The notes: generated from the sequence alone by a model not told the origin. Positions 9,043 through 21,029 are shown, counted from the first letter of the stretch. The stretch: 64,000 bases of DNA from Rhizobium etli 8C-3 (GCF_001908375.1 NZ_CP017242.1:310001-374000), one strand, 5' to 3'. Translations and numbers: made by a program.

Positions 9043-9794
9043 GCGTCAACCAACTTGAAATGACCCAAGTCTGTGTTTCTTTCAGCGGCTTCAAGGCGGT
9101 ATCCGATCTGGATTTCACGGTTCGGCAGGGTGAGTTACGCTGCTTGATCGGGCCGAACGGCGCGGGCAAGACAACCACACTCGATCTTATCTGCGGCAAG
9201 ACCAAAAGCACCTCCGGCGACATCGTTTTCAACGGGGAGCCAATCCAGCGCCGGAAGGAATATCAGATTGCACGAGCCGGGATCGGCCGAAAGTTCCAGG
9301 TACCAAGTGTGTTCCGCGAGCTGTCGGTGCGCGAAAATCTTGCAATCGGAAGCTCTCGAAAACCTGGAGTGCTCGCCAATCTTTTCCACTTCGGCACCGG
9401 GCATGACATGGAGCGGTGCGAGGAACTGGCGGAACTCGTCAGCCTGCAGAATGCGCTCGATACGCCTGCCGCACATTTATCGCACGGTCAGACCCAGTGG
9501 CTGGAGATCGCGCTGGTGCTTGCGCAAGACCCCGCTCTGGTTCTGATGGACGAGCCGACGGCGGGCATGACGGCTCAGGAAACCCACAAGACGGCAGACC
9601 TCTTCATTCGTCTGAAGGGCCGGCACACGCTCATCGTGGTCGAGCACGACATGGGCTTCGTGCGTGACATCGCGGAGACCATCTCCGTCATGCATCAAGG
9701 CCGGTTGCTGGCTGAAGGATCCATCGAACAGATCTCGCAGGATTCGGACGTACGAGAGGCTTATCTCGGCTCGGGAGGAATTGGCCATGCTTGA
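9039..9794 (+). CDS. Amide/urea-type ABC transporter ATPase 1 (UrtD/LivG-like)
   Basis: A 251-residue ATPase starting at ATG 9039, chosen because it overlaps the upstream stop by 4 bp. Walker A is GPNGAGKT (about residues 38-45) and Walker B is LVLMDEPTAGM. The signature motif reads LSHGQ rather than LSGGQ, as is common in UrtD-type ATPases, and an H-loop EHDMGFV follows. It powers import together with the protein from 9787, and its last codons overlap that gene's start by 8 bp. Confidence 0.9.
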   Translation: MSVNQLEMTQVCVSFSGFKAVSDLDFTVRQGELRCLIGPNGAGKTTTLDLICGKTKSTSGDIVFNGEPIQRRKEYQIARAGIGRKFQVPSVFRELSVRENLAIGSSRKPGVLANLFHFGTGHDMERCEELAELVSLQNALDTPAAHLSHGQTQWLEIALVLAQDPALVLMDEPTAGMTAQETHKTADLFIRLKGRHTLIVVEHDMGFVRDIAETISVMHQGRLLAEGSIEQISQDSDVREAYLGSGGIGHA

Positions 9795-10482
9795 ACTCAA
9801 GAATGTCGATGGTTTCTACGGCCGCAGCCGCGCGTTGCAATCCGTGTCGCTGTCGGTCGGCAATGGAGAGTTCCTAAGTATTCTCGGGCGCAACGGAGTG
9901 GGCAAGACAACACTACTGCGAACCGTTCTCGGGCTCATGAGCCGTACGACGGGATCCATCCGGCTCGACGGTGTGGAACTGAATACGCTGCCGACCTATG
10001 AGCGTGCTCTCGCGGGGCTCGGCTACGTGCCCCAGGGACGCGGAATTCTCCCGGCTTTCACGGTGCGTGAAAACCTTCTGCTCGGCACGTTCGCCACCCA
10101 GGGGAACAATGGCCGCATCGCAGAATGGGTGCTCGAACTGTTCCCGATCCTAAAAGAATTCCTGAACCGGAAAGGCGGCAACCTTTCTGGCGGCCAGCAA
10201 CAGCAGCTCGCCATAGCCCGAGCCTTGTTGTCGGAGCCGAAAATCCTGCTTCTGGACGAGCCCACGGAAGGCATTCAGCCAAATGTCGTGGAGCAGATCG
10301 AAGACGTGCTAATCGACCTGAACCGTAAGCAGCAGCTAACTATCGTGCTCGTCGAGCAAAACCTGAGGTTCGCCCGTCGTGCATCGGGCCGCTTCGCAAT
10401 ACTCAATCGCGGCAGCGTCGCTCTAACCGATGATATCGGCAAGCTGACCGACGACGTCATCCACCACCATCTCGTTGTCTAA
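9787..10482 (+). CDS. Amide/urea-type ABC transporter ATPase 2 (UrtE/LivF-like)
   Basis: A 231-residue ATPase starting at ATG 9787, preceded by GGAGGAATT. Walker A is GRNGVGKT (about residues 35-42), the signature is [15 protein letters not shown], Walker B is [11 protein letters not shown], and the H-loop region is VEQNLRF, in which Gln replaces the usual His as in LivF/UrtE. It completes the five-gene importer and is followed 25 bp later by amiE. Confidence 0.9.
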   Translation: MLELKNVDGFYGRSRALQSVSLSVGNGEFLSILGRNGVGKTTLLRTVLGLMSRTTGSIRLDGVELNTLPTYERALAGLGYVPQGRGILPAFTVRENLLLGTFATQGNNGRIAEWVLELFPILKEFLNRKGGNLSGGQQQQLAIARALLSEPKILLLDEPTEGIQPNVVEQIEDVLIDLNRKQQLTIVLVEQNLRFARRASGRFAILNRGSVALTDDIGKLTDDVIHHHLVV

Positions 10483-10507
10483 ACGAACTGTAAACAGGAG
10501 GAATATC

Positions 10508-11545
10508 ATGCATCACGGCGATATCACCAGCAGCAAGGACACCGTCGGCGTCGCAGTCGTCAATTACAAAATGCCGCGTCTGCATACGCGCGACGAAGTG
10601 CTTGCCAATGCGCGCAACATCGCCTCGATGGTCGAGGGTATGAAGATTGGTCTGCCGGGAATGGATCTGGTCATTTTCCCAGAATACTCGACGCACGGGA
10701 TCATGTATGATTCCAAGGAAATGTACGAAACGGCCTCCCAAATTCCGGGCGAGGAGACGGCAATCTTCGCGGATGCCTGCCGGAAGGCCAATGTGTGGGG
10801 CGTCTTTTCGCTCACCGGCGAACGCCACGAGGACCATCCCAACAAGGCGCCCTACAACACGTTGATCTTGATGAACAATCAGGGCGAGATCGTCCAGAAA
10901 TATCGCAAAATCATGCCCTGGGTGCCGATCGAGGGCTGGTATCCAGGTGATTGCACCTACGTATCCGAAGGACCGAAGGGCCTCAAAGTCAGTCTCATTA
11001 TCTGCGATGACGGCAATTATCCCGAAATATGGCGCGATTGCGCCATGCGGGGCGCCGAACTGATCGTCCGCTGCCAGGGTTACATGTACCCCGCCAAGGA
11101 ACAGCAGGTGCAGATCTCAAAATCGATGGCTTGGGCGAACAATTGCTACGTGGCGGTTGCCAATGCTGCCGGCTTTGACGGCGTCTATTCCTACTTCGGC
11201 CATTCTGCGATCATCGGCTTCGACGGCCGCACGCTTGGGGAATGCGGCACGGAGGAAAACGGCATCCAATATGCCCAGCTTTCCGTATCGGCGATCAGAG
11301 ACGCGCGCCGCAACGGCCAGTCGCAGAACCATCTCTTCAAGCTTCTGCATCGCGGCTATACCGGAATGATCAACTCCGGCGATGGCGATCGCGGACAAGC
11401 GGCGTGCCCGTACAACTTCTATGCGCAGTGGGTGAACGATCCAGAAGGAACGCGCGAGATGGTCGAAGCGCTGACGCGTCCGATGGTCGGCACCGAGGAA
11501 TGCCCGATCGACGGTATTCCGAACGCAGCGACGGTCCATCGCTGA
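10508..11545 (+). CDS. amiE: Aliphatic amidase (acylamide amidohydrolase)
   Basis: A 345-residue nitrilase-superfamily amidase, almost the length of Pseudomonas AmiE and highly similar to it along its whole length ([20 protein letters not shown] start). The catalytic triad is in place: Glu59 in FPEY, Lys134 in KYRK, Cys166 in LIICDDGN. It hydrolyses short aliphatic amides such as acetamide and propionamide to the acid and ammonia in the cytoplasm. The start at ATG 10508 follows AGGAGG with good spacing. It sits between the transporter and the MoxR/VWA pair, and acsA at the region's end would activate the acetate released. Confidence 0.96.
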   Translation: MHHGDITSSKDTVGVAVVNYKMPRLHTRDEVLANARNIASMVEGMKIGLPGMDLVIFPEYSTHGIMYDSKEMYETASQIPGEETAIFADACRKANVWGVFSLTGERHEDHPNKAPYNTLILMNNQGEIVQKYRKIMPWVPIEGWYPGDCTYVSEGPKGLKVSLIICDDGNYPEIWRDCAMRGAELIVRCQGYMYPAKEQQVQISKSMAWANNCYVAVANAAGFDGVYSYFGHSAIIGFDGRTLGECGTEENGIQYAQLSVSAIRDARRNGQSQNHLFKLLHRGYTGMINSGDGDRGQAACPYNFYAQWVNDPEGTREMVEALTRPMVGTEECPIDGIPNAATVHR

Positions 11546-11616
11546 TCCATGGCACACATGCCGTACGTCGACCCGCGGCGCGTCGCGGGTCGAGATCGCT
11601 CGACCATGGACAACAG

Positions 11617-12459
11617 ATGATGCAGCCCGATACTTCCAAGCCGAAATCCCCGCCCTCCGCTGATCCAGTCGCAGATTTCATGATCACCGAAGAGCCCTAC
11701 TACCGCTCTTCCGGACAAGAGATCGCGCTGTTCGAGGCCGCCTACGCAGTCGGTATCCCGATTATGCTGAAGGGGCCTACCGGTTGCGGCAAGACAAGGT
11801 TCGTGGAGCACATGGCATCACGCCTCGGCCGGCCGCTGATCACCGTCTCGTGCCACGAGGATATGACGGCCTCAGATCTCGTCGGCAGATATCTGCTCGA
11901 TGCCGACGGCACCCAGTGGCACGACGGCCCGCTGACCCTTGCCGTTAGGCTCGGTGCGATCTGTTATCTCGATGAAATCGTCGAGGCGCGGCAGGATACT
12001 ACGGTCGTCATTCATTCGCTGACGGATGACCGGCGCATTCTTCCATTGGAGAAGAAGAACGAGGTGCTGAAAGCGCACCCCGATTTCCGGGTCGTTATTT
12101 CCTATAACCCGGGCTATCAGAGTGTTCTCAAGGACCTCAAGGAATCCACCAAGCAGCGCTTCGCGGCGATCGGTTTTTCGTATCCCGAAGCGTCGATAGA
12201 AGCCGAGATCGTCGCGACCGAAGCACGCGTCGACCGACGTGTCGCGGACACGCTGGTGCGGATCGGCCAGCGTTCCAGAAATCTTCGTGGCCACGGTCTC
12301 GACGAGGGCGCGTCCACCCGCATGCTGGTTCATGCGGCAATGCTGGTGAGCAGGGGCATCAGCATCGAGGACGCCTGCCAGATGGCCATCGTGCTGCCGA
12401 TCACCGACGATACCGACGTGCGCGCTGCGCTGACCGCAGCGATTTCGGCTTGCATCTAA
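11617..12459 (+). CDS. MoxR/NorQ/CbbQ-type AAA+ ATPase (AmiB-like)
   Basis: A 280-residue AAA+ ATPase starting at ATG 11617. Walker A is GPTGCGKT (residues 53-60), Walker [11 protein letters not shown], and there is a C-terminal CbbQ-type lid. CbbQ/NorQ proteins act as activators or chaperones with a VWA partner encoded next door, and Pseudomonas ami operons carry AmiB of this family. The stop TAA overlaps the ATG of the VWA gene (taATG), so the two are translationally coupled. Its role in amidase maturation or activation is inferred from context. Confidence 0.88.
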   Translation: MMQPDTSKPKSPPSADPVADFMITEEPYYRSSGQEIALFEAAYAVGIPIMLKGPTGCGKTRFVEHMASRLGRPLITVSCHEDMTASDLVGRYLLDADGTQWHDGPLTLAVRLGAICYLDEIVEARQDTTVVIHSLTDDRRILPLEKKNEVLKAHPDFRVVISYNPGYQSVLKDLKESTKQRFAAIGFSYPEASIEAEIVATEARVDRRVADTLVRIGQRSRNLRGHGLDEGASTRMLVHAAMLVSRGISIEDACQMAIVLPITDDTDVRAALTAAISACI

Positions 12460-14669
12460 TGGTGAACGCACCTGAGATCATGCTTCCATCCGATTGGGAT
12501 GAGCGGTGGAAAGCGGCCCACCGGCGTATCGATCAAGCGGGATATGGCGAAACCGTGGCGGCCGCCTATCGTCGGATCGGCCCTGATCTCGCGCGTGCCG
12601 CGGGCAGCGAAGTGGTATTGAAGCTTGGGCGCACGGTCTCCGACGTGGCAATCCGCTGCGACAGGCGCACGGCCGCGCTCCTCCCCGACGTGGCGCTGGC
12701 CGCAGAACTGAAACTGAGCGGCGGCGCAGCACTGATAGAGTGGCTGGCGACGATCGAGGCCGTGGCAAGGTCCGCGCCGAAATCTGTTGCGGGACTGCTC
12801 GATAAGAGTAGCTGTCTGCTGGCCGTTCTTGATATCGAGGGCTTCCGTTCATTCGTCCGCATGGGCATTGCCATCGCCCGACGTAATCCAGAACGGCAGA
12901 TCGCTTTTTTTAGTCTTGAGGACGCGGAGGCCCAGCAGTATTTGCAGCGCGGATCTGGCGTGGAAGTGTTCCACACCATCCAGCTACAAATGAAGCATTA
13001 CCTGGCGGCGATCTGGGGTATCCGGCCGCCGGTTCGGGAGGTGCCTCCCGACGCGCCCGAACCGATGCGCCGGCGATGCGGCTTCGGAGGCGGCGGCATA
13101 CGCGTGCCGCCCGCTTTCTCGGGTTCCAGCGCCGGGGAAAGCAATCGCCTCTACCAAGCAGCCCTCGCGCATATCGGTGCCCATCATCGATTTACCCGTC
13201 GGCAGTTTCCCGTGGGCTCGTTGAAGCCGCTACAGGTTGCGGTGATTTCACTCGTCGAGGATGCCCGTGTCGAACGTCTGGCCATGCGCGAGATGCCCGG
13301 ATTGGGTCGGCTCTGGCTGCCGTTCCATGTCGCGAAGCCCGAAGACCCTCCGGTAGCCCTGGCATTGCTCGGCCGGCTTTCACGGGCGCTGATCTATCCG
13401 GATTATCAAGATCCGCACGGCTGGGTGACGAAAGGGAAAAAACTATTCGAGGATGCAGCCGAGAGCGATCTCACCGACCAGACGTTAAGCCGTCGGATCG
13501 GCGGTTTGCTCGGCAATGATCTTGGTCAGATGCGGGTACAGTTCGATTCCAGATCCTATGTCGTCCAGCCGGCCTATCGCGACGACAACTTGGGAATTTG
13601 GGACCTAAGCGAACAGCCGCCAGAAGAGCAGCTCGTCCTTGAGGAAATGGTAGAAGGGGTGGGCGTCAAGCAACAAAAGCGAGACGACGGCAAGCCCGAT
13701 GAACAAAACAGCGAACCCGATCCGGACCAGCGTGTCAGCCATGTTGCGTTGACCGCGTCCGACGATACGGAGACGACGACCGCGCGCTATTCCGAATACG
13801 ATTATGTAACGGGAAGAGAGAGGCCGCAATGGTGCACCGTTCGAGAATATCCGGCTCCTTATGGCAGAACTGAGCCGATCCGCCGGTTTGAAGAGGTGCG
13901 TTGTGAACTTTCCGAGCGCCTTTCGACGCTGTTCCGCTCGTCGAAGATCAGTCGGGCCGAGAAGATTCGCCGACAGGCCGAGGGGGAGTTCCTGGATATC
14001 GATGCCTGCATCGAGGCCGCAATCTCGCGGCGTATCGGCGATGTCGGCAAATTTCGAGTTCATGGGCGGTACGAACGTCGCGGCCGCGATCTTTCCGTCC
14101 TCATTCTCCTCGATATCTCGCAGTCTACGGCCGACCCTGTGCGCGGTCAAGCCGGGACGGTGCTTGACGTTCAACGCCTGTCCGCCGCCCTTCTGGCCAA
14201 GGCGCTTTCCGTCGTCGGCGATCCTTTCGCCGTCGCAGCATTCTGTTCGGACACGCGCGACGACATTCGATACTTTCGGATCAAGGATTTCGAGCGCTCC
14301 TATGACGAACTCGCGAGATCGCGCTTGGCGGGCCTCGAAAGCAAGTTGTCGACGCGTCTCGGCGCCGCAATACGTCATGCCGGCGAGGATCTTCGCAAGC
14401 GGAAAAGCTATCGCCGGCTGTTACTGGTGATAACGGATGGAGAGCCCTCGGACGTAGATATGGATGATGACCGCTATCTTGTCGAAGACGCGCGGGTTGC
14501 CGTCCAGCATCTCAATCGCCATGGCATCGATACGTTCTGTGTAGCGCTGGACGGTGCAGCCCGATCTTGCGCGGACCGTGTCTTCGGGAAGCGCGGCACG
14601 GCGACGATGTCAAGCGTTGATCATCTACCAATCCAGCTTCCTAAGATTTTCTATAAACTAACTAGGTGA
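12459..14669 (+). CDS. NorD/CbbO-type von Willebrand factor A domain protein
   Basis: A 736-residue protein starting at the ATG overlapping the previous stop. The C-terminal third carries a VWA domain with the MIDAS motif DISQS (in LLDISQST) and downstream TDGEPSD. The N-terminal two thirds are NorD/CbbO-like helical sequence with an acidic/glutamine-rich linker (about 385-430). It would work with the AAA+ ATPase at 11617 as a remodelling pair. The gap to acsA is about 30 bp, so read-through into acsA is likely. Confidence 0.85.
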   Translation: MVNAPEIMLPSDWDERWKAAHRRIDQAGYGETVAAAYRRIGPDLARAAGSEVVLKLGRTVSDVAIRCDRRTAALLPDVALAAELKLSGGAALIEWLATIEAVARSAPKSVAGLLDKSSCLLAVLDIEGFRSFVRMGIAIARRNPERQIAFFSLEDAEAQQYLQRGSGVEVFHTIQLQMKHYLAAIWGIRPPVREVPPDAPEPMRRRCGFGGGGIRVPPAFSGSSAGESNRLYQAALAHIGAHHRFTRRQFPVGSLKPLQVAVISLVEDARVERLAMREMPGLGRLWLPFHVAKPEDPPVALALLGRLSRALIYPDYQDPHGWVTKGKKLFEDAAESDLTDQTLSRRIGGLLGNDLGQMRVQFDSRSYVVQPAYRDDNLGIWDLSEQPPEEQLVLEEMVEGVGVKQQKRDDGKPDEQNSEPDPDQRVSHVALTASDDTETTTARYSEYDYVTGRERPQWCTVREYPAPYGRTEPIRRFEEVRCELSERLSTLFRSSKISRAEKIRRQAEGEFLDIDACIEAAISRRIGDVGKFRVHGRYERRGRDLSVLILLDISQSTADPVRGQAGTVLDVQRLSAALLAKALSVVGDPFAVAAFCSDTRDDIRYFRIKDFERSYDELARSRLAGLESKLSTRLGAAIRHAGEDLRKRKSYRRLLLVITDGEPSDVDMDDDRYLVEDARVAVQHLNRHGIDTFCVALDGAARSCADRVFGKRGTATMSSVDHLPIQLPKIFYKLTR

Positions 14670-14702
14670 CCTTTGGTCGAATTCATAAAGGTAATAACAA
14701 GA

Positions 14703-16661
<1,959 letters not shown>

Positions 16662-16833
16662 TAGGCGTATGCGGGGCGAGCGCATCTTGGCCAGTTCCAC
16701 CGACACTTCGATGCTGGCGTCCGGTACCAAACCGTACCCATCCGGCGAGGCCCACGGTCTGCATGCCGTGGCACCATCACACTTCGGAAACTCTTTATTG
16801 GCAAACTGCCCGCGGCTTCAGTGAGGTGTGCGG

Positions 16834-17150
16834 ATGCGGTGCAAGTTGAGAACGGTGTTCCTTTTACTGGTGGGGATGACGGTGTCGGAGAGGACCTTTG
16901 CAGGAGCAGTTGAAGCAGTGCGCCCGCGGGAGAAGACTGCAATCTCTGCTGCCGAACTGAAAATTCTCGCAGAGTGCTTTGCCTCTATTCGGCCTGGTAA
17001 CAGCACTGCCTTGCTTCCACACGCGCCGGCTGAGGTGGTGCAATTCTGCATTGCGTGGAAGGGCTATTCGCAGCGGGCTGCTTCGAACCCTGATCTCAAT
17101 ACCGACTACATCGATGCTCTCGGCGAGTTCTACTCGTCGAGGCCTCGGCG
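16834..17150 (+). pseudogene. Truncated gene for a small exported protein, cut by an IS630 remnant
   Basis: The reading frame starts at ATG 16834 with a clear signal peptide (MRCKLRTVFLLLVGMTV, then a cleavage-like FAGA), followed by about 80 residues of unfamiliar mature protein. Around 17100-17150 it runs into the antisense of an IS630 transposase, so the natural C-terminus is lost. Function unknown. 16662-16833 shows no other gene. Confidence 0.45.
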
Positions 17151-17836
17151 GTATTTGGAGTGTTTGGCAAAGGTCGCTGATCGTGGGGGGCCGATGGACG
17201 CGTTCCCCGTTGTGCCCATCGCCGCGTCATCTTGTTCTTTTGCCCGATGCGGGCTTCATCTTGCCACCACAGCTCTATTCTGTGCCTGGAGCGAGGGTCT
17301 TGCTGATCGCGCTGATCTCTTCCGGGAAACTTTTTTAAATCCTCCACCGCCAATTCGTTCTGGGCATAGTGGCGCGGACGGGCAGACAGCTTGGCAAAGC
17401 CCATGGCCTTCAACTCACGTCCCACGGTGCTTTCGTCCAGCGATATCCGATAGTCCTCGAATATCAACCGTGCAAGGTCCTTCAACCGCCAGCGCACAAC
17501 GCCGTGGATCGCCGGGATCGGCCCCGTCTCCACAAGACGACAAGCTCCTGGCGCTGATCGTCGTTGAGTTTCGAACGCTTGCCAGGAGCCTTCACGTTTA
17601 AAAGCCCCTCAGGGCCTTGCGCGTTAAAGCGCTCGACCCAGTCCCGCACGATCTGCACGGTTTACGCCACCGACTCTGGCGGCCTCGCCGCGCGTCGCGC
17701 CATCATAAATCCGCGCAAGAGCCAGAAGCCGCCGCGTCTGGGCGGCATCCTTCGACAGCCGCGCCGCCTTGCGCAGGTCATCGCCAACATAATCCGTCCG
17801 AAGCCGAAGTGCTGATCCCATGGCAAACCTCCCGTT
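17096..17836 (-). mobile_element. IS630-family transposase, broken
   Basis: The N-terminal part (17821-17624) reads as the IS630 helix-turn-helix (LRKAARLSKDAAQTRRLLAL) and the C-terminal part (17533-17096) as the Tnp domain (RLIFEDYRISLDESTVGREL, LWWQDEARIGQK). The parts are in different frames with a rearranged joint, so the element is dead. It interrupts the exported-protein gene at 16834. Between 17840 and 18237 no gene is seen. Confidence 0.8.
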
Positions 17837-18237
17837 TGCACCATGGATTCAGATTCATCGCGCTTTGTGAACCCTCAAGAGTCAGCAGCAATGCCGATTG
17901 GTATCAGTCCGGTGACCTGTTTAGACGAGCCGGGACGGGCAGACCTACGCGCCTCGGGCGAAGCGATCGTCGCACTCAGCTGACGGTCGTAGTGATAATC
18001 CAGAAGGCTGCCATATTGCTCGGTCATGCTGGATGAAAGGGGATGGATCTGCGCGTCGGATATATTAGGGTAGAAGCCAAACGCCGGTGCAATGAGATGA
18101 GCCCTTGGGTGGCCATTTCGACGGTGTTTTTTCGAAGTCTCGTAGTTGAATTGCGAAAAAACCGCACGCTTAAAATCCTTTAGAGTATTTACACGATTAA
18201 ATCATTGAAGAAATAACAAAAGGTCCGGAGCTGGTTT

Positions 18238-19539
18238 TCACTCGCCACGTCCCGTTCTTCGGTCTCTACTATGGCCGAGCAGGTGCGCGCGGGAGGACTG
18301 CATCATCTCCTCCGCCGATTGGGTGACCTTGGCCGTTTTTATCGCGGCGAGATAGCTGTTCGGTGCATCAGCCTCGGTGTTCGGTACGTTTTGAGCCTCG
18401 GTGAAATCGGTATGCCGGTCGAAATAAGCTGCCTTAATGCTTTTGATATCATCCATCTGGTGCGATGGCGGGGTGATATCATCCATCTGGTGCGATGGCG
18501 GGGCGGTTTTTCTCTCGTTGGCGATTTCTTTAAAGGCTTCGTTCACAAGCCGACCACGCTCGGAAGCTTGCCCTCGCATGGATTCGATCTCCGATTGTAT
18601 GTCCTTAGGAGCGCTCTCGTGGAGACGTGCCAAGGCAAGCGCGCCCTGTTTCCGGACATCCAGAGTGACATCTTCCTCAAGGATGATGGCTGCGAATTGG
18701 GCCGTAACCCATTTGTGATCATCAATCAGCGATGCGGCGTTTATGGAGAGCGTGCGAATAATCTTTACCTGATTGTCGATCTCCATGTCGTCCGCATGAT
18801 CTATCATCAGATCCGCAATGACACGGCTTGAAGCGGCAGACGGGTTGTGATCGCAGATCGAAGTGCAAAGAGAGTGTGCGAGAGCGGAGCTGACGTTTGT
18901 ACCGCCCAGAGCAAACGCTCTGTCCTCCGACCTCATGTCTTGCCATCGTTTAGCAAGAGCGATTGCTGCGAAATCGCTCGTGCTTGTCTCGCCATCTCCC
19001 GGCCGGCCGAACTGGCATGCCGCATCCGCATCCATAACAAGTAATTGTCTTTCGTCGAAAAGTTTGTCCCGATCTGCAATTTTGGAATAGCCGGCCATTC
19101 GGATAGCCGGCGTATGGATTGATATTATGTTGCTGAGTATCTCTGCCCGCTCCTTCGGCGACCGGGCGTCGAGAACCGGCATCATGATGTCGAGTTGTTC
19201 TACAATCGAGTGCTTGCCGCTTGTTTCTGCAAGTCCTGGATGTTTCATGGAAAATTGTTTGTTGGGATAGGCCCTATCCACCGCGCGATCGGATATGGCG
19301 CGATGTCCCTTGAGATGCGTCCTGAAAGAGTTCAGTCGTCCGACCCTAGTTGCGTCAAGCATGGATTTATTGACCTGCGATAGAGCAAAGAGAGCTTCTT
19401 GTGCTTGCCAGGTGGTGCCTTCTCTTGCGGCGTCCGAGACAACAGAGAGTGCGATTTCCGCCGTGAGTTCGCGCGGCAGGCGCTGCAGTGGCGAAGACTT
19501 GCTATTCTTTTCCGGGATTGCCTGATCGTTGTTTGCCAC
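18238..19539 (-). CDS. F-box protein, probable translocated type IV effector (VirF-like)
   Basis: A 433-residue protein. Residues 18-65 (LQRLPRELTAEIALSV, with FALSQVNKSMLDATR) fit an F-box, a eukaryotic domain that binds Skp1 in SCF ubiquitin ligases. The Agrobacterium effector VirF is the best-known bacterial example. The C-terminal 20 residues (SRDRRTGRGE end) are arginine-rich and hydrophilic, like the VirB/D4 export signal. The middle is helical and HEAT/ARM-like in feel (inference). It is longer than VirF (about 200 residues). A tandem decapeptide repeat lies near residue 347. Upstream at 19548-19556 an AATTGAAAA half-site resembles a vir box but is not a full match. Function in the host is inferred. 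Confidence 0.75.
   Translation of the reverse strand: MANNDQAIPEKNSKSSPLQRLPRELTAEIALSVVSDAAREGTTWQAQEALFALSQVNKSMLDATRVGRLNSFRTHLKGHRAISDRAVDRAYPNKQFSMKHPGLAETSGKHSIVEQLDIMMPVLDARSPKERAEILSNIISIHTPAIRMAGYSKIADRDKLFDERQLLVMDADAACQFGRPGDGETSTSDFAAIALAKRWQDMRSEDRAFALGGTNVSSALAHSLCTSICDHNPSAASSRVIADLMIDHADDMEIDNQVKIIRTLSINAASLIDDHKWVTAQFAAIILEEDVTLDVRKQGALALARLHESAPKDIQSEIESMRGQASERGRLVNEAFKEIANERKTAPPSHQMDDITPPSHQMDDIKSIKAAYFDRHTDFTEAQNVPNTEADAPNSYLAAIKTAKVTQSAEEMMQSSRAHLLGHSRDRRTGRGE
18444..18503. repeat. Perfect 30-bp tandem duplication inside the F-box gene
   Basis: Two 30-bp copies (18444-18473 and 18474-18503) encode PPSHQMDDI(T/K) twice in a row. The unit is a multiple of three, so the frame is kept. 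It looks like a recent slippage or duplication event in a linker. Confidence 0.9.
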
Positions 19540-19763
19540 CGCTAGTCCTTCAACTTAATTGAAAACATTAGGATGGGGTGTCTTCTATGAAATTCAAATA
19601 TATTTTAATTTCAAACGAAATAATTATTTTGCATAAGGTAAATATTCTATTTTCCACATGATATTTATCCATGTTTCATTTGAAATGTATATTTGGTTGC
19701 GAATTGAACATATCTGGCGTGATTGTCGGCGTCTTGACATCAACGATATTCGCAGAGGCAATA

Positions 19764-20390
19764 ATGAATATTGTGTTTTATGCGACCACCACGCTTGTCC
19801 TAATGGCAGCCACTGCGGCGGGTGCCGCCGACCTTCCCGGACCGCCAGCCATTCCTTCCGTTCCGCCTTTCATCGAAGAAACGCCGACGCTGCGTTGGGC
19901 CGGACCCTATATCGGCCTTCATGGCGGCGGCAGCTGGGCTCATGCGACGATCAATGGCTGCGAATGCGGAGATTTCGATGGTCGACGGGTGGGCGGCTTC
20001 GTAGGCTACAACTGGACGCACTCCAGCGGTTTTATCGTCGGCATCGAAGGCGACCTCAACTATGAATGGAACGAGGATTCGTTCGGCGCCGCCAATGTCG
20101 GAACGGACCTCTCAGGCTCAGTGCGGCTGCGTGTCGGAGAAGAACTCGGCGGCCTCCTTCCTTATGTGGCCGCAGGCTGGGCTGCGACGAACGCCTATGT
20201 CGAAAATCCCAACGATAGTGACGTCGCCAACGGCTGGACGGTAGGCGCTGGTATCGACTGGGCAGCGACGGAATCAACATTTATCCGGCTGGAATACCGC
20301 TACAACAATTACTCAGCGGCCAATCTCGCCGGCGTAGACGTCGAATTCGAACAAGACATCATCAACATCGGCATCGCCCGCAAATTCTAG
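19764..20390 (+). CDS. Outer-membrane beta-barrel protein (Omp25/Omp31-like)
   Basis: A 208-residue protein starting at ATG 19764, with a signal peptide (MNIVFYATTTLVLMAAT, cleavage after AAGA). It carries repeated aromatic/glycine beta strands (GPYIGLHGGGSW, GGFVGYNW, FIVGIEGDLNYEW, IRLEYRYNNYS) and a C-terminal phenylalanine, the hallmarks of the OmpA/Omp25-31 barrel family of Rhizobiales. It lies in the outer membrane. An upstream in-frame extension to 19671 lacks signal-peptide character. Part of the gene is duplicated downstream (20840-21027). Confidence 0.9.
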   Translation: MNIVFYATTTLVLMAATAAGAADLPGPPAIPSVPPFIEETPTLRWAGPYIGLHGGGSWAHATINGCECGDFDGRRVGGFVGYNWTHSSGFIVGIEGDLNYEWNEDSFGAANVGTDLSGSVRLRVGEELGGLLPYVAAGWAATNAYVENPNDSDVANGWTVGAGIDWAATESTFIRLEYRYNNYSAANLAGVDVEFEQDIINIGIARKF

Positions 20391-21027
20391 CACCTATTCA
20401 GTTGAGTATGTACCAACGGCGCGTTATCGCGCGGATGTATGAGAAGAGAATCAGTCAGGCCGAGATCGCCCGCACCCTACACCGGGACCGCTCGACGATC
20501 TTCGGAGAGATCAGAGGCAATACCTTCGTCTATCGGGAGATGTCAGACCTCAATGGCTCGGCGTGTGAACGACGCGCCAAGCTGCGGAGGCTTTTGCATC
20601 TCTTGCGCGTACGCGGACCTGAACCGCTCCGGGATTGCCGGAGACCCAACTCGTGAGAAGGAGGGTCTATGAGAAGCAAGACGTCGAACAAATTCTCCCC
20701 CTGAAGTCCGTGCCGTGCGAATGATGACGGAACACGAAGCAGAGTAGCCGTCGCGTGGGCTGCTGTTTCCTCGATCGCCGCCAAGATCGGCTGCGCGGCG
20801 CATACGCTTAATGAGTAGGTGAAGAAGGCCGAGGTCGACAGCGGTTATATCGTCGGCATCGAAGGAGACCTCAACTATGAGAATGGAACGAGGATTCGTT
20901 CGGCGCCGCCAATGTCGGAACGGACCTCTCAGGCTCGGTGCGGCTACGTGTCGGAGAAGAACTCGGCGGCCTCCTTCCTTATGTGGCCGCAGGCTGGGCT
21001 GCGATGAACGCCTATGTCGAAAATCCC
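20025..21027. repeat. Direct repeat: piece of the outer-membrane gene duplicated
   Basis: 20025-20210 (inside the barrel gene) is repeated almost exactly at 20840-21027, from the codons for FIVGIEGDLNY to YVENP, with a few base changes and small gaps. The 630 bp between the copies hold IS30 and IS3 scraps, and the second copy runs into an IS110 remnant. Unequal recombination or duplicative insertion is the likely cause. Confidence 0.92.
20402..20838 (+). mobile_element. IS30 and IS3-family transposase fragments
   Basis: 20402-20560 encodes the helix-turn-helix start of an IS30 transposase (RVIARMYEKRISQAEIARTL then HRDRSTI), truncated. 20669-20838 encodes a broken IS3-family OrfA start (MRSKTSNKFSPE, then IAAKIGCAAHTLNEWVKKAE after frame changes and a stop). 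Both are dead scraps between the two copies of the outer-membrane repeat. Confidence 0.65.
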
Positions 21028-21029
21028 GA

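Noticed and set aside
18049..18073. GGATATATT-containing border-like sequence downstream of the F-box gene
   Set aside because: 16 of 25 positions match but the essential CA of the CAGGATATAT nick region is absent and no eukaryote-style gene lies on either side.
19540..19660. vir box upstream of the F-box gene
   Set aside because: Only a half-site (AATTGAAAA) fits and it lies about 10 bp from the start codon, too close for a VirG site to serve this start. Not annotated as a feature.
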